A stretch of DNA of 64,000 bases from CAZJWR01 sp964549765 (GCA_964549765.1 CAZJWR010000002.1:55593-119592); one strand, 5' to 3'. Positions 16,767 to 26,194 are shown, counted from the stretch's first letter. The notes: generated by a model not told the origin, from the sequence alone. Translations and numbers: made by a program.

Positions 16767-17929
16767 CAAACCACCTCCATGACCGCATAATGGATTTCGT
16801 CCACGGTGTGGGGGACGCCGCCGATTTTCGGTACGGAAACCACGAGACAATCGACAAACCGTTCGATTTCGCGCGATAATTGGCCGAGATTCATTTCCGG
16901 CACCAGAATAATATCCAAATCCTTTCCGAATTCCTCCACCTGTTTCCGGGCAAATGGCCAGATGGTGATGAGACGCAGAAAATCGATATTTTTCCCCTGA
17001 GCGCGGGCCTGCTTGACTGCGCCGAGAGCGGGCCGGGATGTTGCGCCGTAGGATATGACCCCAACGCGAGCTTTTCCATTCGTGTCGATATCCGGTTCGA
17101 CCTTGATGATATCCTCCCGGTTATCGTCGATCTTGCGGTAAATTCTTCTGACAAGTTTATCGTGCACATGCTGAGATGTTACATCCCGCATGCCGTTGTC
17201 GAGATGAGTCGAGCCGGTGACGTGGACGTTGTATCCCTCGCCGTAATGGACAATTCCGGGAACAAGTTCCTCTCCGCCGAAGACGTCCTCCCCCGGCGCG
17301 GCCAATTTCCTCGAAGCATGACTGATCAACGACAGCGCCGGCATGGTGAGGCGTTCCCGGATATGGCCGATCTCGCCGTCCATCAAGAATATTACCGGCG
17401 TCCGGTAGACATCGGCCAGATCGAAGCATGCGAACATGAGATCGAAACATTCCTGGGCGGAATTGGGCGCCAGCGCGATGATATTATGATCGCCGTGGGT
17501 TCCCCAGCGGGCCTGCATGACGTCCCCCTGGGCCGGTTTGGTGGCCTGGCCGGTCGACGGTCCGCTCCGTTGAACATTGACGATTACGCACGGGGTTTCG
17601 GTCATGACGGCATAGCCGATGTTTTCCTGCATGAGTGAAAAACCGGGCCCGCTGGTGGCGGTCATGGTGCGGCCGCCGGTCCATGAGGCGCCGACGATTG
17701 CGGCCATACTGGCCAGTTCGTCCTCCATTTGGACGCAATAACCGCCGGCTTTGGGGAGTTCCCGGGCGATCAACTCGGCCACTTCGCTGGCGGGCGTGAT
17801 GGGATATCCGGCGAAGAAATCGCATCCGGCGAAAATGGCGCCGTAGGCGCAGGCCTGATCGCCGAGCATAAAGTAGGTTTTGCCCCCCATGAACTCGATA
17901 TAACGGCTTCTTTTTTCGTCAATGGCCAT
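16766..17929 (-). CDS. korA: 2-oxoacid:ferredoxin oxidoreductase alpha subunit, set 2
   Basis: A 387-residue alpha subunit with GYPITPASEVAELIAREL (about residue 41), TSGPGFSLMQENIGYAVM, and VQRSGPSTGQATKPAQGD. It is more compact at the N-terminus than its set 1 paralogue. It lies 31 bp after the ferredoxin-like delta gene and is followed without a gap by its beta subunit gene. The enzyme class oxidises a 2-oxoacid plus CoA to an acyl-CoA, CO2 and reduced ferredoxin; the exact acid is unknown. Confidence 0.86.
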   Translation of the reverse strand: MAIDEKRSRYIEFMGGKTYFMLGDQACAYGAIFAGCDFFAGYPITPASEVAELIARELPKAGGYCVQMEDELASMAAIVGASWTGGRTMTATSGPGFSLMQENIGYAVMTETPCVIVNVQRSGPSTGQATKPAQGDVMQARWGTHGDHNIIALAPNSAQECFDLMFACFDLADVYRTPVIFLMDGEIGHIRERLTMPALSLISHASRKLAAPGEDVFGGEELVPGIVHYGEGYNVHVTGSTHLDNGMRDVTSQHVHDKLVRRIYRKIDDNREDIIKVEPDIDTNGKARVGVISYGATSRPALGAVKQARAQGKNIDFLRLITIWPFARKQVEEFGKDLDIILVPEMNLGQLSREIERFVDCLVVSVPKIGGVPHTVDEIHYAVMEVV

Positions 17930-17960
17930 GCTATTCGCTCTTTCCCGCCGCTGCCCGCCG

Positions 17961-18281
17961 CTATTCGTTGGTGATGGTTATGGCGAATTCGGGACACAGA
18001 AGCTCGCACAGGCGGCATCCCACGCATTCATCTCCCTTGACGACGATGGGAAGATAGTACCCTTTTCGATTCAGCTTGTCGGATTTCACGAACACTTTCA
18101 ACGGGCAGAACTCGATGCAGATTTCACACCCTTTGCAAAGATTTTCCTCAATCTCTATCGGTCCGCTGTTTCCTTTGGGTTGATCGGTCGTATCCAAATG
18201 GTCTCCGCAGATGCTGCTATATTCCAAGTTGCGCTTGTTCGCTCCGCTCCCGACGGTATCGGCTATCGTTCCTCCTGGCAT
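17961..18281 (-). CDS. korD: 2-oxoacid:ferredoxin oxidoreductase delta subunit (2x4Fe-4S ferredoxin)
   Basis: A 106-residue ferredoxin-like protein with two perfect cluster motifs, CKGCEICIEFCP and CVGCRLCELLCP. They are separated by an insert of about 20 residues rich in basic and aromatic residues, typical of delta subunits. The first 40 residues are non-conserved and a shorter start is possible. It is the first gene of the eight-gene minus-strand operon and the only delta subunit for two alpha/beta/gamma sets, so it may serve both. Divergent from the acyl-CoA dehydrogenase gene. Confidence 0.8.
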   Translation of the reverse strand: MPGGTIADTVGSGANKRNLEYSSICGDHLDTTDQPKGNSGPIEIEENLCKGCEICIEFCPLKVFVKSDKLNRKGYYLPIVVKGDECVGCRLCELLCPEFAITITNE

Positions 18282-18659
18282 GAATACTCACGGACATGCC
18301 GTGGTTTCCCACAGAGTCAAGTATAATGAATCACACGGCGATATTCAACTCAATTTTCATCGCTATGCGCGCCGCATTTCCTGCCTCGGCGACAGCCGCG
18401 ACCTCCCGAATTGCGATCTGCACTGTCGAATCGAGCGGCGACGGGCCGGGCGAGGGGGGAAAATGGAGTTGATTTTGTCGGGTCAAATCGTTATTATCGA
18501 CGTTTAGCGCCAGCCGGCTGATTTTCGTATCAGTTGTCGCTGCAGATTCGGCAGGATGAACGCCGGACAGGGAGACGGGGAGGTTGAAAAAGCGTCGAAA
18601 ACGGATATTGTGTGTGAAAAGTAAAAGTGGAATATAGTCTCCAAAGTTCAGGAGGAAAG
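18282..18659. other. Divergent intergenic region between kor operon and acyl-CoA dehydrogenase
   Basis: About 378 bp with no supported gene. It must carry the promoters for the minus-strand kor operon and for the plus-strand dehydrogenase. A possible plus promoter is TTGAAA (18584-18589), 16 bp, TATTGT (18606-18611), about 49 bp before the ATG. I see no strong operator palindrome. Confidence 0.4.
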
Positions 18660-19805
18660 ATGCCCTACAATATTGACCCAAGACAGCAGCCGATTCGCGA
18701 TAAGATAAAAGTTTTTGCCGAAAAAGAAGTACTCCCGGTGTGTCTGGAACTCGACCGCGGGAAAGAGTCTTTTTCCCATGAACACTATCAGAAACTGGCC
18801 AAGGAGGGACTGGTCGGTTTCGGCATGCCCAAGGAATACGGCGGCGGCGGGTATTCCAACCTCGAATATATCACCATGATCGAGGAATTGACCTACTACG
18901 ATCCACCGACGGGGCTTATGGCGGCCATCCCGCAACTGGCGACCTATCCCGTGTTTACATTCGGGACCGAGGAGCAGAAGAAAAAATTCGTCCCCAAATG
19001 CGCTTCGGGCGAGATGATCCCGTCGTTCGTGTTGACCGAACGCAATGCCGGCTCCGACGCCTCTAACCAGAGCACGATGGCGATCATAGACGGCGATCAC
19101 TTCGTGATAAACGGCGAGAAAATCTTCATTATGCACGGCGACGTCTGCAATTTGGCCGTCCTGTTCTGCAAAATCGGCGAGAAGGACGAAAGCCGGACGC
19201 GGATTTCGACCATTTTGGTCGAGACCGACACGCCCGGCTGGAAAGCGCGCACGCTGCAGCACAAAATGGGCATGCGGGCGGCGACGACGGCGGAGATCAC
19301 GCTGGAGAACGTCAAGGTCCCGCGTGAAAATCAATTGGGCGATACCGGCCGGGGTTTCATCATCGCCATGAACACTCTCGACGGCGCCCGCATCGGCGTC
19401 GCTGCACAGGCGGTCGGGATTTGCCAGAGAGCTTTGGACGAATCGATCAAGTATGCCAAGAATCGCATCGCCTTCGGCGCGCCGATCGCCAAGCTCCAGG
19501 CGATTCAGTGGATGATCGCCGACATGGCCACCCGCACCGAAGCGGCCCGGATGATGACGTATAAGGCCGCCATGGTGCAGGACAGCGGCGCGAAATACAC
19601 GGTCGAGGCGGCGCAGGCCAAAATGTACGCCACCGAGATGGCGCGATTCTGCGTCGACCGGGCCATGCAGATTCATTCGGGATACGGATATATCGGCGAA
19701 TTCTCGATTATCGAAAAGCTGTACCGCGATCAGCGGGTCACGGAAATCTACGAAGGCACCAACGAGGTTCAGCGACTGGTGATTGCCAACAGTCTGTTGC
19801 GATAG
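18660..19805 (+). CDS. Acyl-CoA dehydrogenase
   Basis: A 381-residue flavoprotein of the acyl-CoA dehydrogenase family, oxidising an acyl-CoA at the alpha-beta bond and passing electrons to ETF. The start is ATG at 18660, six bases after a strong GGAGG. The FAD/substrate segment FVLTERNAGSDASNQ lies near residue 125. The C-terminal IYEGTNEVQRLVIANSLL carries the catalytic glutamate (about E365) in the position used by butyryl- and short-chain enzymes. It precedes the propionyl-CoA genes, from which a hairpin and a promoter separate it. Candidate substrates are cyclohexane- or pimelyl-type acyl-CoAs from ring cleavage or ordinary short-chain acyl-CoAs; sequence does not decide. Confidence 0.9.
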   Translation: MPYNIDPRQQPIRDKIKVFAEKEVLPVCLELDRGKESFSHEHYQKLAKEGLVGFGMPKEYGGGGYSNLEYITMIEELTYYDPPTGLMAAIPQLATYPVFTFGTEEQKKKFVPKCASGEMIPSFVLTERNAGSDASNQSTMAIIDGDHFVINGEKIFIMHGDVCNLAVLFCKIGEKDESRTRISTILVETDTPGWKARTLQHKMGMRAATTAEITLENVKVPRENQLGDTGRGFIIAMNTLDGARIGVAAQAVGICQRALDESIKYAKNRIAFGAPIAKLQAIQWMIADMATRTEAARMMTYKAAMVQDSGAKYTVEAAQAKMYATEMARFCVDRAMQIHSGYGYIGEFSIIEKLYRDQRVTEIYEGTNEVQRLVIANSLLR

Positions 19806-19833
19806 AGATTGCGTTTCCGTTTTCACAAATCGA

Positions 19834-19874
19834 GGCCCTTCGCCGGGTGATGTTTCGCACTCCGGCGGAGGGCC
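19834..19874 (+). terminator. Hairpin after the acyl-CoA dehydrogenase gene
   Basis: GGCCCTTCGCCGG and CCGGCGGAGGGCC form a 13-bp stem with one U-G pair and a 15-base loop. There is no U-run after it, so it may act as an mRNA 3' end or a Rho-assisted stop rather than a classical intrinsic terminator. Confidence 0.5.
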
Positions 19875-19971
19875 GATATTTGATGGGGTCTTTGATCGGC
19901 GAGTTCGCGGAAAGCCCGGACCGAAGCGCGGGAGGGCCGAAAATCGAGTGTGCGGCAATTGGACTCTGCGC

Positions 19972-19999
19972 TTGATTTTTTCGCAACGTATTGTATATT
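19972..19999 (+). promoter_or_regulatory. Candidate promoter for the methylmalonyl-CoA mutase operon
   Basis: TTGATT and TATATT are separated by 16 bp, 44 bp upstream of the mutase ATG, which has GGAG as RBS. The position between the preceding hairpin and the first gene supports it. Confidence 0.55.
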
Positions 20000-20042
20000 A
20001 GAAGGTTTCGATGCATTTACCAGAATCTGATGGAGTTTACGT

Positions 20043-21710
20043 ATGTTCGATAAATCGTTTTTGAAGGAACTGAAAAAGCGCCGCGAGAAATGGGCTGAGG
20101 TGAACGGCAAGTATCCCCAGAATTCCCGGCCGCGTTTTATGACCGTTTCCGGCGACGAGGTCGATATCCTCTACGGCCCGGATTCGGTGTCCATGGATAA
20201 TTACCTGGAAAAGATCGGTTTCCCCGGTGAGTTTCCTTATACCCGCGGCGTGCATCATTCGATGTACCGTGGCAGAATGTGGACCATGCGCCAGTTTTCG
20301 GGGATGGGGACGCCGAGGCAGACCAACCAGCGCTATCATTATTTGCTCAAACAGGGTCAGACGGGCCTATCGGTGGCGTTCGATCTGCCGACGCTGATGG
20401 GATACGATTCCGATCATGAACGTTCCCTGGGCGAAATCGGCAAATGCGGCGTGGCCGTCGATACCTTGGCCGATATGGAGGTCATTTTCGACGGCATCGA
20501 TCCGTCGAAGATTTCAACCTCCATGACCATTAACGCCCCGGCGTCGATCCTGCTGGCCATGTATATCGCCATGGCCGAAAACAAAGGCGTGTCATCGGAA
20601 AAATTGACCGGCACGCTGCAGAACGACATTCTGAAAGAGTATATCGCCCAGAAGGAATGGATTTTCCCGCCGGAGCCGTCGATCCGCCTGATCACCGACC
20701 TGATGGCGTTCAGCGCCGATAATGTCCCGAAATGGAATACGATTTCGATTTCGGGGTATCATATCCGCGAGGCGGGCGCGACGGCGGCGCAGGAACTGGC
20801 CTTCACGCTGGCCGACGGCTTTACCTACGTCGAATCGGCGATCAAGGCCGGGCAGGACGTGGATGTGTTCGCGCCGCGCCTGTCGTTTTTCTTCAACGCC
20901 CACCAGGATTTCTTCGAGGAAATCGCCAAATATCGCGCCGCCCGCAGAATCTGGGCCCGCCGGATGCGGTACAAATACAACGCCAAGAGCGAAAAGAGCT
21001 GGCTGTTGCGGTTCCATACCCAGACGGCCGGATGTTCGCTGACCGCCCAGCAGCCGGAGAACAACCTGATGCGGACGGCGTTCGAAGCCCTATCGGGTGT
21101 CCTGGGCGGGACGCAATCGCTTCACACGAACTCCATGGATGAAACTCTGGCGCTGCCGTCGGATAAGGCTGCACTGCTGGCGCTCCGTACCCAGCAGATT
21201 ATCATGCATGAAACCGGCGTGGCCAACACAATCGATCCGCTGGCGGGATCGTACTTCATGGAGGCGCTGACCGACAAGATCGAGGCGGAAGCCGAGGCGT
21301 ATTTCGATGAGATTGACAAGCGCGGCGGCGTCCTGCGATGCATCGAGGAAGGTTATCTCCAGCGCGAAATCGCGAAATCGGCCTATCGCTATCAGTTAGA
21401 AATCGAGCGCAATGAGCGCATCATCGTCGGCGTCAACGGCCTCGTCATGGACGAGGATATCGATATCCCGGTTCTCCGGATCGACGAGAAAGAGGCGAAT
21501 GAACAATTGGCCGGTCTCAAGAAGGTCAAAGAGAGCCGCGACAACGACAAAGTTACCCGCACGCTGGCCGATTTGACCGAGTGCGCCAAAGGCGACGGCA
21601 ACACCCTCAAAGCGATCCTCGATTGCGTCCGGGTGTATGCCACGGAGGGCGAAATCGTCGACGCGCTGCGGCCGGTTTTCGGCGAATATACCGAGCCGCC
21701 GATGTTTTAG
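20043..21710 (+). CDS. mcmA1: Methylmalonyl-CoA mutase, large (catalytic) subunit
   Basis: A 555-residue TIM-barrel subunit of a split B12-dependent mutase that interconverts methylmalonyl-CoA and succinyl-CoA. It shows VHHSMYRGRMWTMRQFSG (about residue 75), GLSVAFDLPTLMGYDSDHE, WNTISISGYHIREAG, and RFHTQTAGCSLTAQQPENN (about 322) with the active-site histidine. The HHSMY context is like archaeal/FCB MCM alpha subunits and unlike the STGY of isobutyryl-CoA mutases, which favours methylmalonyl-CoA as substrate. The cobalamin domain is a separate gene 65 bp downstream. Length is normal for the split form. Confidence 0.9.
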   Translation: MFDKSFLKELKKRREKWAEVNGKYPQNSRPRFMTVSGDEVDILYGPDSVSMDNYLEKIGFPGEFPYTRGVHHSMYRGRMWTMRQFSGMGTPRQTNQRYHYLLKQGQTGLSVAFDLPTLMGYDSDHERSLGEIGKCGVAVDTLADMEVIFDGIDPSKISTSMTINAPASILLAMYIAMAENKGVSSEKLTGTLQNDILKEYIAQKEWIFPPEPSIRLITDLMAFSADNVPKWNTISISGYHIREAGATAAQELAFTLADGFTYVESAIKAGQDVDVFAPRLSFFFNAHQDFFEEIAKYRAARRIWARRMRYKYNAKSEKSWLLRFHTQTAGCSLTAQQPENNLMRTAFEALSGVLGGTQSLHTNSMDETLALPSDKAALLALRTQQIIMHETGVANTIDPLAGSYFMEALTDKIEAEAEAYFDEIDKRGGVLRCIEEGYLQREIAKSAYRYQLEIERNERIIVGVNGLVMDEDIDIPVLRIDEKEANEQLAGLKKVKESRDNDKVTRTLADLTECAKGDGNTLKAILDCVRVYATEGEIVDALRPVFGEYTEPPMF

Positions 21711-21775
21711 GTCGCGGACGGGTGAGCGACAAATTGATTGAGCATATGTCGAAACTTTGAATGGAATAAAACGCA

Positions 21776-22195
21776 ATGTCTGAAAAAATTCGGGTACTAC
21801 TTGCCAAACCGGGGCTGGATGGGCATGATCGCGGCATCAAAGTGATCGCCGCGGCCTTCCGGGATGCCGGCTTCGAAGTGATTTATACCGGCCTTCGGCA
21901 GACGCCGGAACAGATCGCCACCGCCGCTGTGCAGGAGGACGTCGACGCCGTAGGCGTTTCCATCCTCTCGGGGGCGCACATGACGCTGTTTCCGGCGATT
22001 TTGAAACTGCTCAAAGACAAAGGTGCGGAAAACATCATGCTCTTCGGTGGTGGCATCATTCCCGACGACGACGCGGCCGAGTTGGAAAAGATGGGCGTGG
22101 CCAGACTTTTCACACCCGGTGCGGCGACCACCGAAATCGTGGAATGGCTCAAAGCGACTGTTTCGACCGTCCGGAAGGACGAGGAAATTCTTTAG
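21776..22195 (+). CDS. mcmA2: Methylmalonyl-CoA mutase, cobalamin-binding small subunit
   Basis: A 139-residue B12-binding domain with the base-off/His-on motif LDGHDRGIKV (about residue 17), the SILSGAHMTLFP segment (about 62), and the GGG(I) loop LFGGGIIPDDD (about 87). It completes the split mutase encoded just upstream. It lies immediately before a hydrolase gene in the place where methylmalonyl-CoA epimerase or the MeaB-type chaperone often occurs; neither is in this window. Confidence 0.92.
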   Translation: MSEKIRVLLAKPGLDGHDRGIKVIAAAFRDAGFEVIYTGLRQTPEQIATAAVQEDVDAVGVSILSGAHMTLFPAILKLLKDKGAENIMLFGGGIIPDDDAAELEKMGVARLFTPGAATTEIVEWLKATVSTVRKDEEIL

Positions 22196-22220
22196 CCTTT
22201 TGCGCGGTCCAGGGAATTGC

Positions 22221-23066
22221 ATGTATAAGTTCGGCAATTTTGCGATACATCATTACGTCGAGCGGACGTTCAAGCTCGACGGTGGGACGATGTTCGGCAT
22301 CGTGCCCAAAAAAATATGGGGCAAGCTGGTGCCGGTCGACGAGGACAACCTGGTGCTGATGAACACGAATTTATTCGTCATCGAAACGAAGCAATACACT
22401 TTTCTGTGTGACACCGGGCTGGGCACCCTTCTCGATGAACGCGAGACCAAGATTTACGCCGCCTTCGAGCCGTCGCGGATCGAAACCGGCTTGAATGAAA
22501 TCGGCTTCGATGTCGAGGATATCGATTACGTGCTGCTGTCGCATTTGCATCTCGATCATTCCGGCGGCGCCGTCAAAAAAGTCGATGATCGTTTGACGCC
22601 GCGTTTTCCCAAAGCCCGGTATGTCGTCCAGAAGGACGAATGGGATGACGCCATGCATCCCGATGAGCGCACCTCGGCGGTATACAAGGTCGATATGCTC
22701 AAAACGCTTGAAGCTGCAGGTCAGTTGGTGCTGGTGGACGGCGACGAAGAACTGGTCCCCGGCGTAAAACTCGTCAAGACTGGCGGCCATACCGTCGGGC
22801 ACCAGGGGTTCGAGTTTTCATCGGGCGGTGAGACGATCGTCTATTACGCCGATATCATCCCCTTTTCGCATCATTTCAAAGTCCCGTATGTGGCGTCGGT
22901 CGATTTGTATCCGCGCGAGACGATGAAGGTGAAACGGTCGCTGGTAGGGCGGGCGCTGGACGGAGAGATCGCGATTGCGTTCGATCACGACACGGAAATC
23001 CACATCGGCCGAGCGTACGAAGATGGGGTTAAGACGGTCATCAAGCCGGTGATGCAAACGGCTTGA
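22221..23066 (+). CDS. Metallo-beta-lactamase-fold hydrolase
   Basis: A 281-residue dinuclear-metal hydrolase of the lactonase/glyoxalase-II-like branch. Metal ligands are visible as SHLHLDHSGG (about residue 111), GGHTVGH (about 191), the aspartate of VYYADII (about 214), and FDHD near 255. It has no signal peptide. The start is ATG at 22221 with AGGGA upstream; a longer frame would overlap the mutase subunit. It sits inside the propionyl-CoA operon, between the mutase and carboxylase genes. A thioesterase or hydroxyacyl-thioester/lactone role is possible; nothing in the sequence fixes the substrate. Confidence 0.8.
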   Translation: MYKFGNFAIHHYVERTFKLDGGTMFGIVPKKIWGKLVPVDEDNLVLMNTNLFVIETKQYTFLCDTGLGTLLDERETKIYAAFEPSRIETGLNEIGFDVEDIDYVLLSHLHLDHSGGAVKKVDDRLTPRFPKARYVVQKDEWDDAMHPDERTSAVYKVDMLKTLEAAGQLVLVDGDEELVPGVKLVKTGGHTVGHQGFEFSSGGETIVYYADIIPFSHHFKVPYVASVDLYPRETMKVKRSLVGRALDGEIAIAFDHDTEIHIGRAYEDGVKTVIKPVMQTA

Positions 23067-23106
23067 TGGACCAAACGTGCGAAGACACGAAACAAGCAGG
23101 GTAGCG

Positions 23107-24657
23107 ATGTCACTTGAGAAAAAATTGAAGGAACGGGACGAACGGCGGGCGCAGGCGCGTCTCGGCGGCGGACAGGATAAAATCGACGCCCAACACGCCA
23201 AGGGCAAACTGACGGCGCGGGAACGGATCGAACTGCTTCTGGATCGGGGCAGTTTCGAGGAATTTGACATGTTCGTCGCGCATCGATGCCACGATTTCGG
23301 ACTGGAAAAGAAAAAATACCTCGGCGACGGCGTTGTCACCGGGGTTGGCAAGATCGACGGCCGGCAGGTGTTCGTCTTTTCGCAGGATTTCACCGTTTTC
23401 GGGGGATCGTTATCCGAGGCGCACGCCGAAAAAATCTGCAAGATCATGGATATGGCCATGAAGGTGGGTTGCCCCGTGATCGGCCTCAACGATTCCGGCG
23501 GGGCGCGAATTCAGGAAGGCGTCGTATCGTTGGGCGGATACGCCGACATATTCCTGCGCAATACGCTCGCTTCGGGCGTCGTCCCGCAGATTTCGCTGGT
23601 CCTCGGGCCGTGCGCCGGGGGCGCCGTTTACAGCCCGGCCATCACCGATTTCACGATCATGGTGAAAGGCATCAGCCATATGTTCGTCACCGGGCCGAAC
23701 GTGGTCAAGACGGTGACGCACGAAGATGTCACGTCCGAGGAACTGGGCGGCGCCATGACTCACGCCACCAAATCGGGCGTGGCGCATTATGCGGCCGAAA
23801 ACGAACCCGACGCAATCCGTTTCACGCGCGAGTTGTTCAGTTATCTTCCGCTCAACAACATGCAGGATCCGCCCTTTATCGAAACCGACGATCCGCACGA
23901 CAGGGAAGAAGAGAGCCTCAATTCAATCGTGCCGCTCAATCCGAACAAGCCATACGATATCAAAGACGTTATTCATTATATTTTCGACGACGGGCGTTTT
24001 TTGGAAATCCATGGCGATTTCGCGCCCAATATTGTCGTCGGATTCGCGCGGCTGGGCGGTTACTCGGTGGGGATTATCGCCAACCAGCCGGCCTTTCTCG
24101 CCGGCGTGCTCGATATCAACTCCTCGCGAAAGGCGGGCCGCTTCATCCGCTTCTGCGACGCGTTCAATATTCCCATCATCACCTTCGAGGATGTGCCCGG
24201 ATTTTTGCCCGGCACCGATCAGGAGCACAACGGCATTATCGTCAACGGCGCCAAACTGCTGTATGCCTACTGTGAGGCGACGGTTCCGAAAATTACGGTC
24301 ATCACCCGCAAGGCCTACGGCGGAGCATATGATGTTATGAATTCCAAGCACGTGCGCGGCGATCTGAACTACGCCTGGCCGACCGCCGAAATCGCTGTGA
24401 TGGGCCCCAAAGGCGCGGTCGAGATTATTTTCCGCAAAGAAATTGAGAAAGTCAAAGACAAAGACAAGGCGATCGAGGAAAAAGTATCGGAATACTCCGA
24501 GAAATTCGCCAATCCCTACGTTGCTGCCGAGCGGGGGTATATTGATGACGTCATCGAACCGAAACGCACTCGCCTGCGGTTGATCAATGCCCTGACTATG
24601 CTGGAGAACAAGAAGGATTCCAACCCGCCGAAGAAACACGGCAATATACCGTTGTGA
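23107..24657 (+). CDS. pccB: Propionyl-CoA carboxylase, carboxyltransferase (beta) subunit
   Basis: A 516-residue carboxyltransferase with paired crotonase-like domains. It shows FTVFGGSLSEAHAEKICKI (about residue 98), GGARIQEGV with SGGARIQ, the oxyanion-hole glycines GPCAGGAVYSPA, and the second-domain KAYGGAYDVM and PGFLPGTDQE. It transfers CO2 from carboxybiotin to propionyl-CoA, giving methylmalonyl-CoA for the mutase upstream. The start is ATG at 23107. The full-length protein and neighbouring biotin carboxylase and carrier genes support PCC over acetyl-CoA carboxylase; methylcrotonyl-CoA carboxylase is less likely given the mutase. Confidence 0.9.
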   Translation: MSLEKKLKERDERRAQARLGGGQDKIDAQHAKGKLTARERIELLLDRGSFEEFDMFVAHRCHDFGLEKKKYLGDGVVTGVGKIDGRQVFVFSQDFTVFGGSLSEAHAEKICKIMDMAMKVGCPVIGLNDSGGARIQEGVVSLGGYADIFLRNTLASGVVPQISLVLGPCAGGAVYSPAITDFTIMVKGISHMFVTGPNVVKTVTHEDVTSEELGGAMTHATKSGVAHYAAENEPDAIRFTRELFSYLPLNNMQDPPFIETDDPHDREEESLNSIVPLNPNKPYDIKDVIHYIFDDGRFLEIHGDFAPNIVVGFARLGGYSVGIIANQPAFLAGVLDINSSRKAGRFIRFCDAFNIPIITFEDVPGFLPGTDQEHNGIIVNGAKLLYAYCEATVPKITVITRKAYGGAYDVMNSKHVRGDLNYAWPTAEIAVMGPKGAVEIIFRKEIEKVKDKDKAIEEKVSEYSEKFANPYVAAERGYIDDVIEPKRTRLRLINALTMLENKKDSNPPKKHGNIPL

Positions 24658-24671
24658 TATGAAATAAGACT

Positions 24672-26192
24672 ATGCCTGAGATAAGCAAGATACTGATTGC
24701 GAACCGGGGAGAAATCGCGGTGCGCATCGTCCGCGCCTGCCGCGACGCCGGAATAAATTCGGCCGCCGTTTATTCCGACCCCGACCGGACAGCCTTTCAT
24801 GTCCGCGCCGCCGATGAAGCCTACCCCTTGCACGACGTAACCTCGGCCGAATCATACCTCGTCCATGAAAAAATCATCGACGCCGCCAAATCGTGCGGGG
24901 CGCAGGCGATTCATCCGGGGTATGGTTTCCTTGCGGAAAATCATGTCTTCGCCGATTTGTGCCGCGAGAACGATATCATATTCATCGGGCCGACGCCGGA
25001 AGTGATCAACCTTCTGGGCGACAAACTCGAAGCGCGCCGCACGGCGATCAAGGCCGGTCTGCCGCTGACGCCCGCCAGCGAGCACGATGTCGCCGATATC
25101 GACCGGGCGCGGGCGGAAGCCGAAAAAATCGGGTATCCGATATTGATCAAGGCGGCTGCCGGCGGCGGCGGCAAGGGGATGCGGATCGTCCATTCCGCCG
25201 ATGATCTCGAAGCGGCCCTGATAACGGCGGCGTCGGAGGCGTCATCGGCGTTCGGCGACCGGCGGGTCTACATCGAGAAATATTTCGACCGCCCCCGCCA
25301 TATCGAAATCCAGATTCTTGCCGACACCCACGGCAACGCCGTGCATATGGGTGAGCGCGAATGTTCCATCCAGCGGCGACACCAAAAGGTAATCGAGGAG
25401 TCGCCGTCGGCGGTGGTCGATGACAAACTTCGCGCCCACATGGGCGAGGCCGCCGTCGCGATCGCACTCGAATCGGGCTATGTCGGCGCGGGTACGGTCG
25501 AATTTTTGGTCGATCAGGAATTGAAATTTTATTTCCTCGAAGTCAACACCCGCCTGCAGGTGGAACATCCGGTCACCGAGATGGTTACCGGGATCGATCT
25601 GGTCATCGAGCAGTTCAAAATCGCCCGGGGCGAAAAATTATCATTGAAGCAAAAGGATATCGCTCATCGCGGCCATGCCATCGAATGCCGAATCTACGCC
25701 GAGGACGTCCCCGCCGGCTTCGTGCCGTCGACCGGGCACCTGTCGGCCTACCGGGAACCGGCCGGCCCGGGAGTTCGGGTCGATTCCGGTTTCGTCGCCG
25801 GAGACACGATTCCGGTTTACTATGATCCCCTGATCGCCAAATTGATCACGTGGGGCGATGACCGCCGGCAGTCGATATCGCGCATGCGCCGGGCGCTGAC
25901 CGAATACGCCGTCCAGGGGGTCGATACGACGATTCCCTTCGAATTGAAGGTGATGGCCAACGAGCGGTTTGTCGAGGGCAAATTGTCGACACATTTTATC
26001 CCCGAGGAATTCCCCGATCTGGCGGCGAGCATGGCCCAGACCGACGACGAAGTCGAACTGTCGGCGATGGCGGCGGCATTGATCGATTTCCAGCAGCGAG
26101 AGAAAACCGCTGCGGCCGCCGGGCGCCCTGCGCGGCAGGCGGATAGCTGGAAACTCTCCGGGCGGCTCGAGGGTTTAAGGAAGGTATGGTAG
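24672..26192 (+). CDS. pccA: Biotin carboxylase subunit of propionyl-CoA carboxylase
   Basis: A 506-residue ATP-grasp biotin carboxylase. The N-terminus KILIANRGEIAVRIVRAC, the ATP lid AAAGGGGKGMRIV (about residue 160), and ECSIQRRHQKVIEESPS (about 232) are textbook family motifs, as is FLEVNTRLQVEHPVTE (about 287). The last 50 residues are a linker-like tail without a biotin site; the carrier is a separate gene that follows at once. It carboxylates biotin with bicarbonate and ATP. It starts 14 bp after the carboxyltransferase gene. Confidence 0.9.
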   Translation: MPEISKILIANRGEIAVRIVRACRDAGINSAAVYSDPDRTAFHVRAADEAYPLHDVTSAESYLVHEKIIDAAKSCGAQAIHPGYGFLAENHVFADLCRENDIIFIGPTPEVINLLGDKLEARRTAIKAGLPLTPASEHDVADIDRARAEAEKIGYPILIKAAAGGGGKGMRIVHSADDLEAALITAASEASSAFGDRRVYIEKYFDRPRHIEIQILADTHGNAVHMGERECSIQRRHQKVIEESPSAVVDDKLRAHMGEAAVAIALESGYVGAGTVEFLVDQELKFYFLEVNTRLQVEHPVTEMVTGIDLVIEQFKIARGEKLSLKQKDIAHRGHAIECRIYAEDVPAGFVPSTGHLSAYREPAGPGVRVDSGFVAGDTIPVYYDPLIAKLITWGDDRRQSISRMRRALTEYAVQGVDTTIPFELKVMANERFVEGKLSTHFIPEEFPDLAASMAQTDDEVELSAMAAALIDFQQREKTAAAAGRPARQADSWKLSGRLEGLRKVW

Positions 26193-26194
26193 CG

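Noticed and set aside
18648..19958. A minus-strand frame of 436 residues
   Set aside because: It is antisense to the acyl-CoA dehydrogenase gene, which has an RBS and full family motifs.
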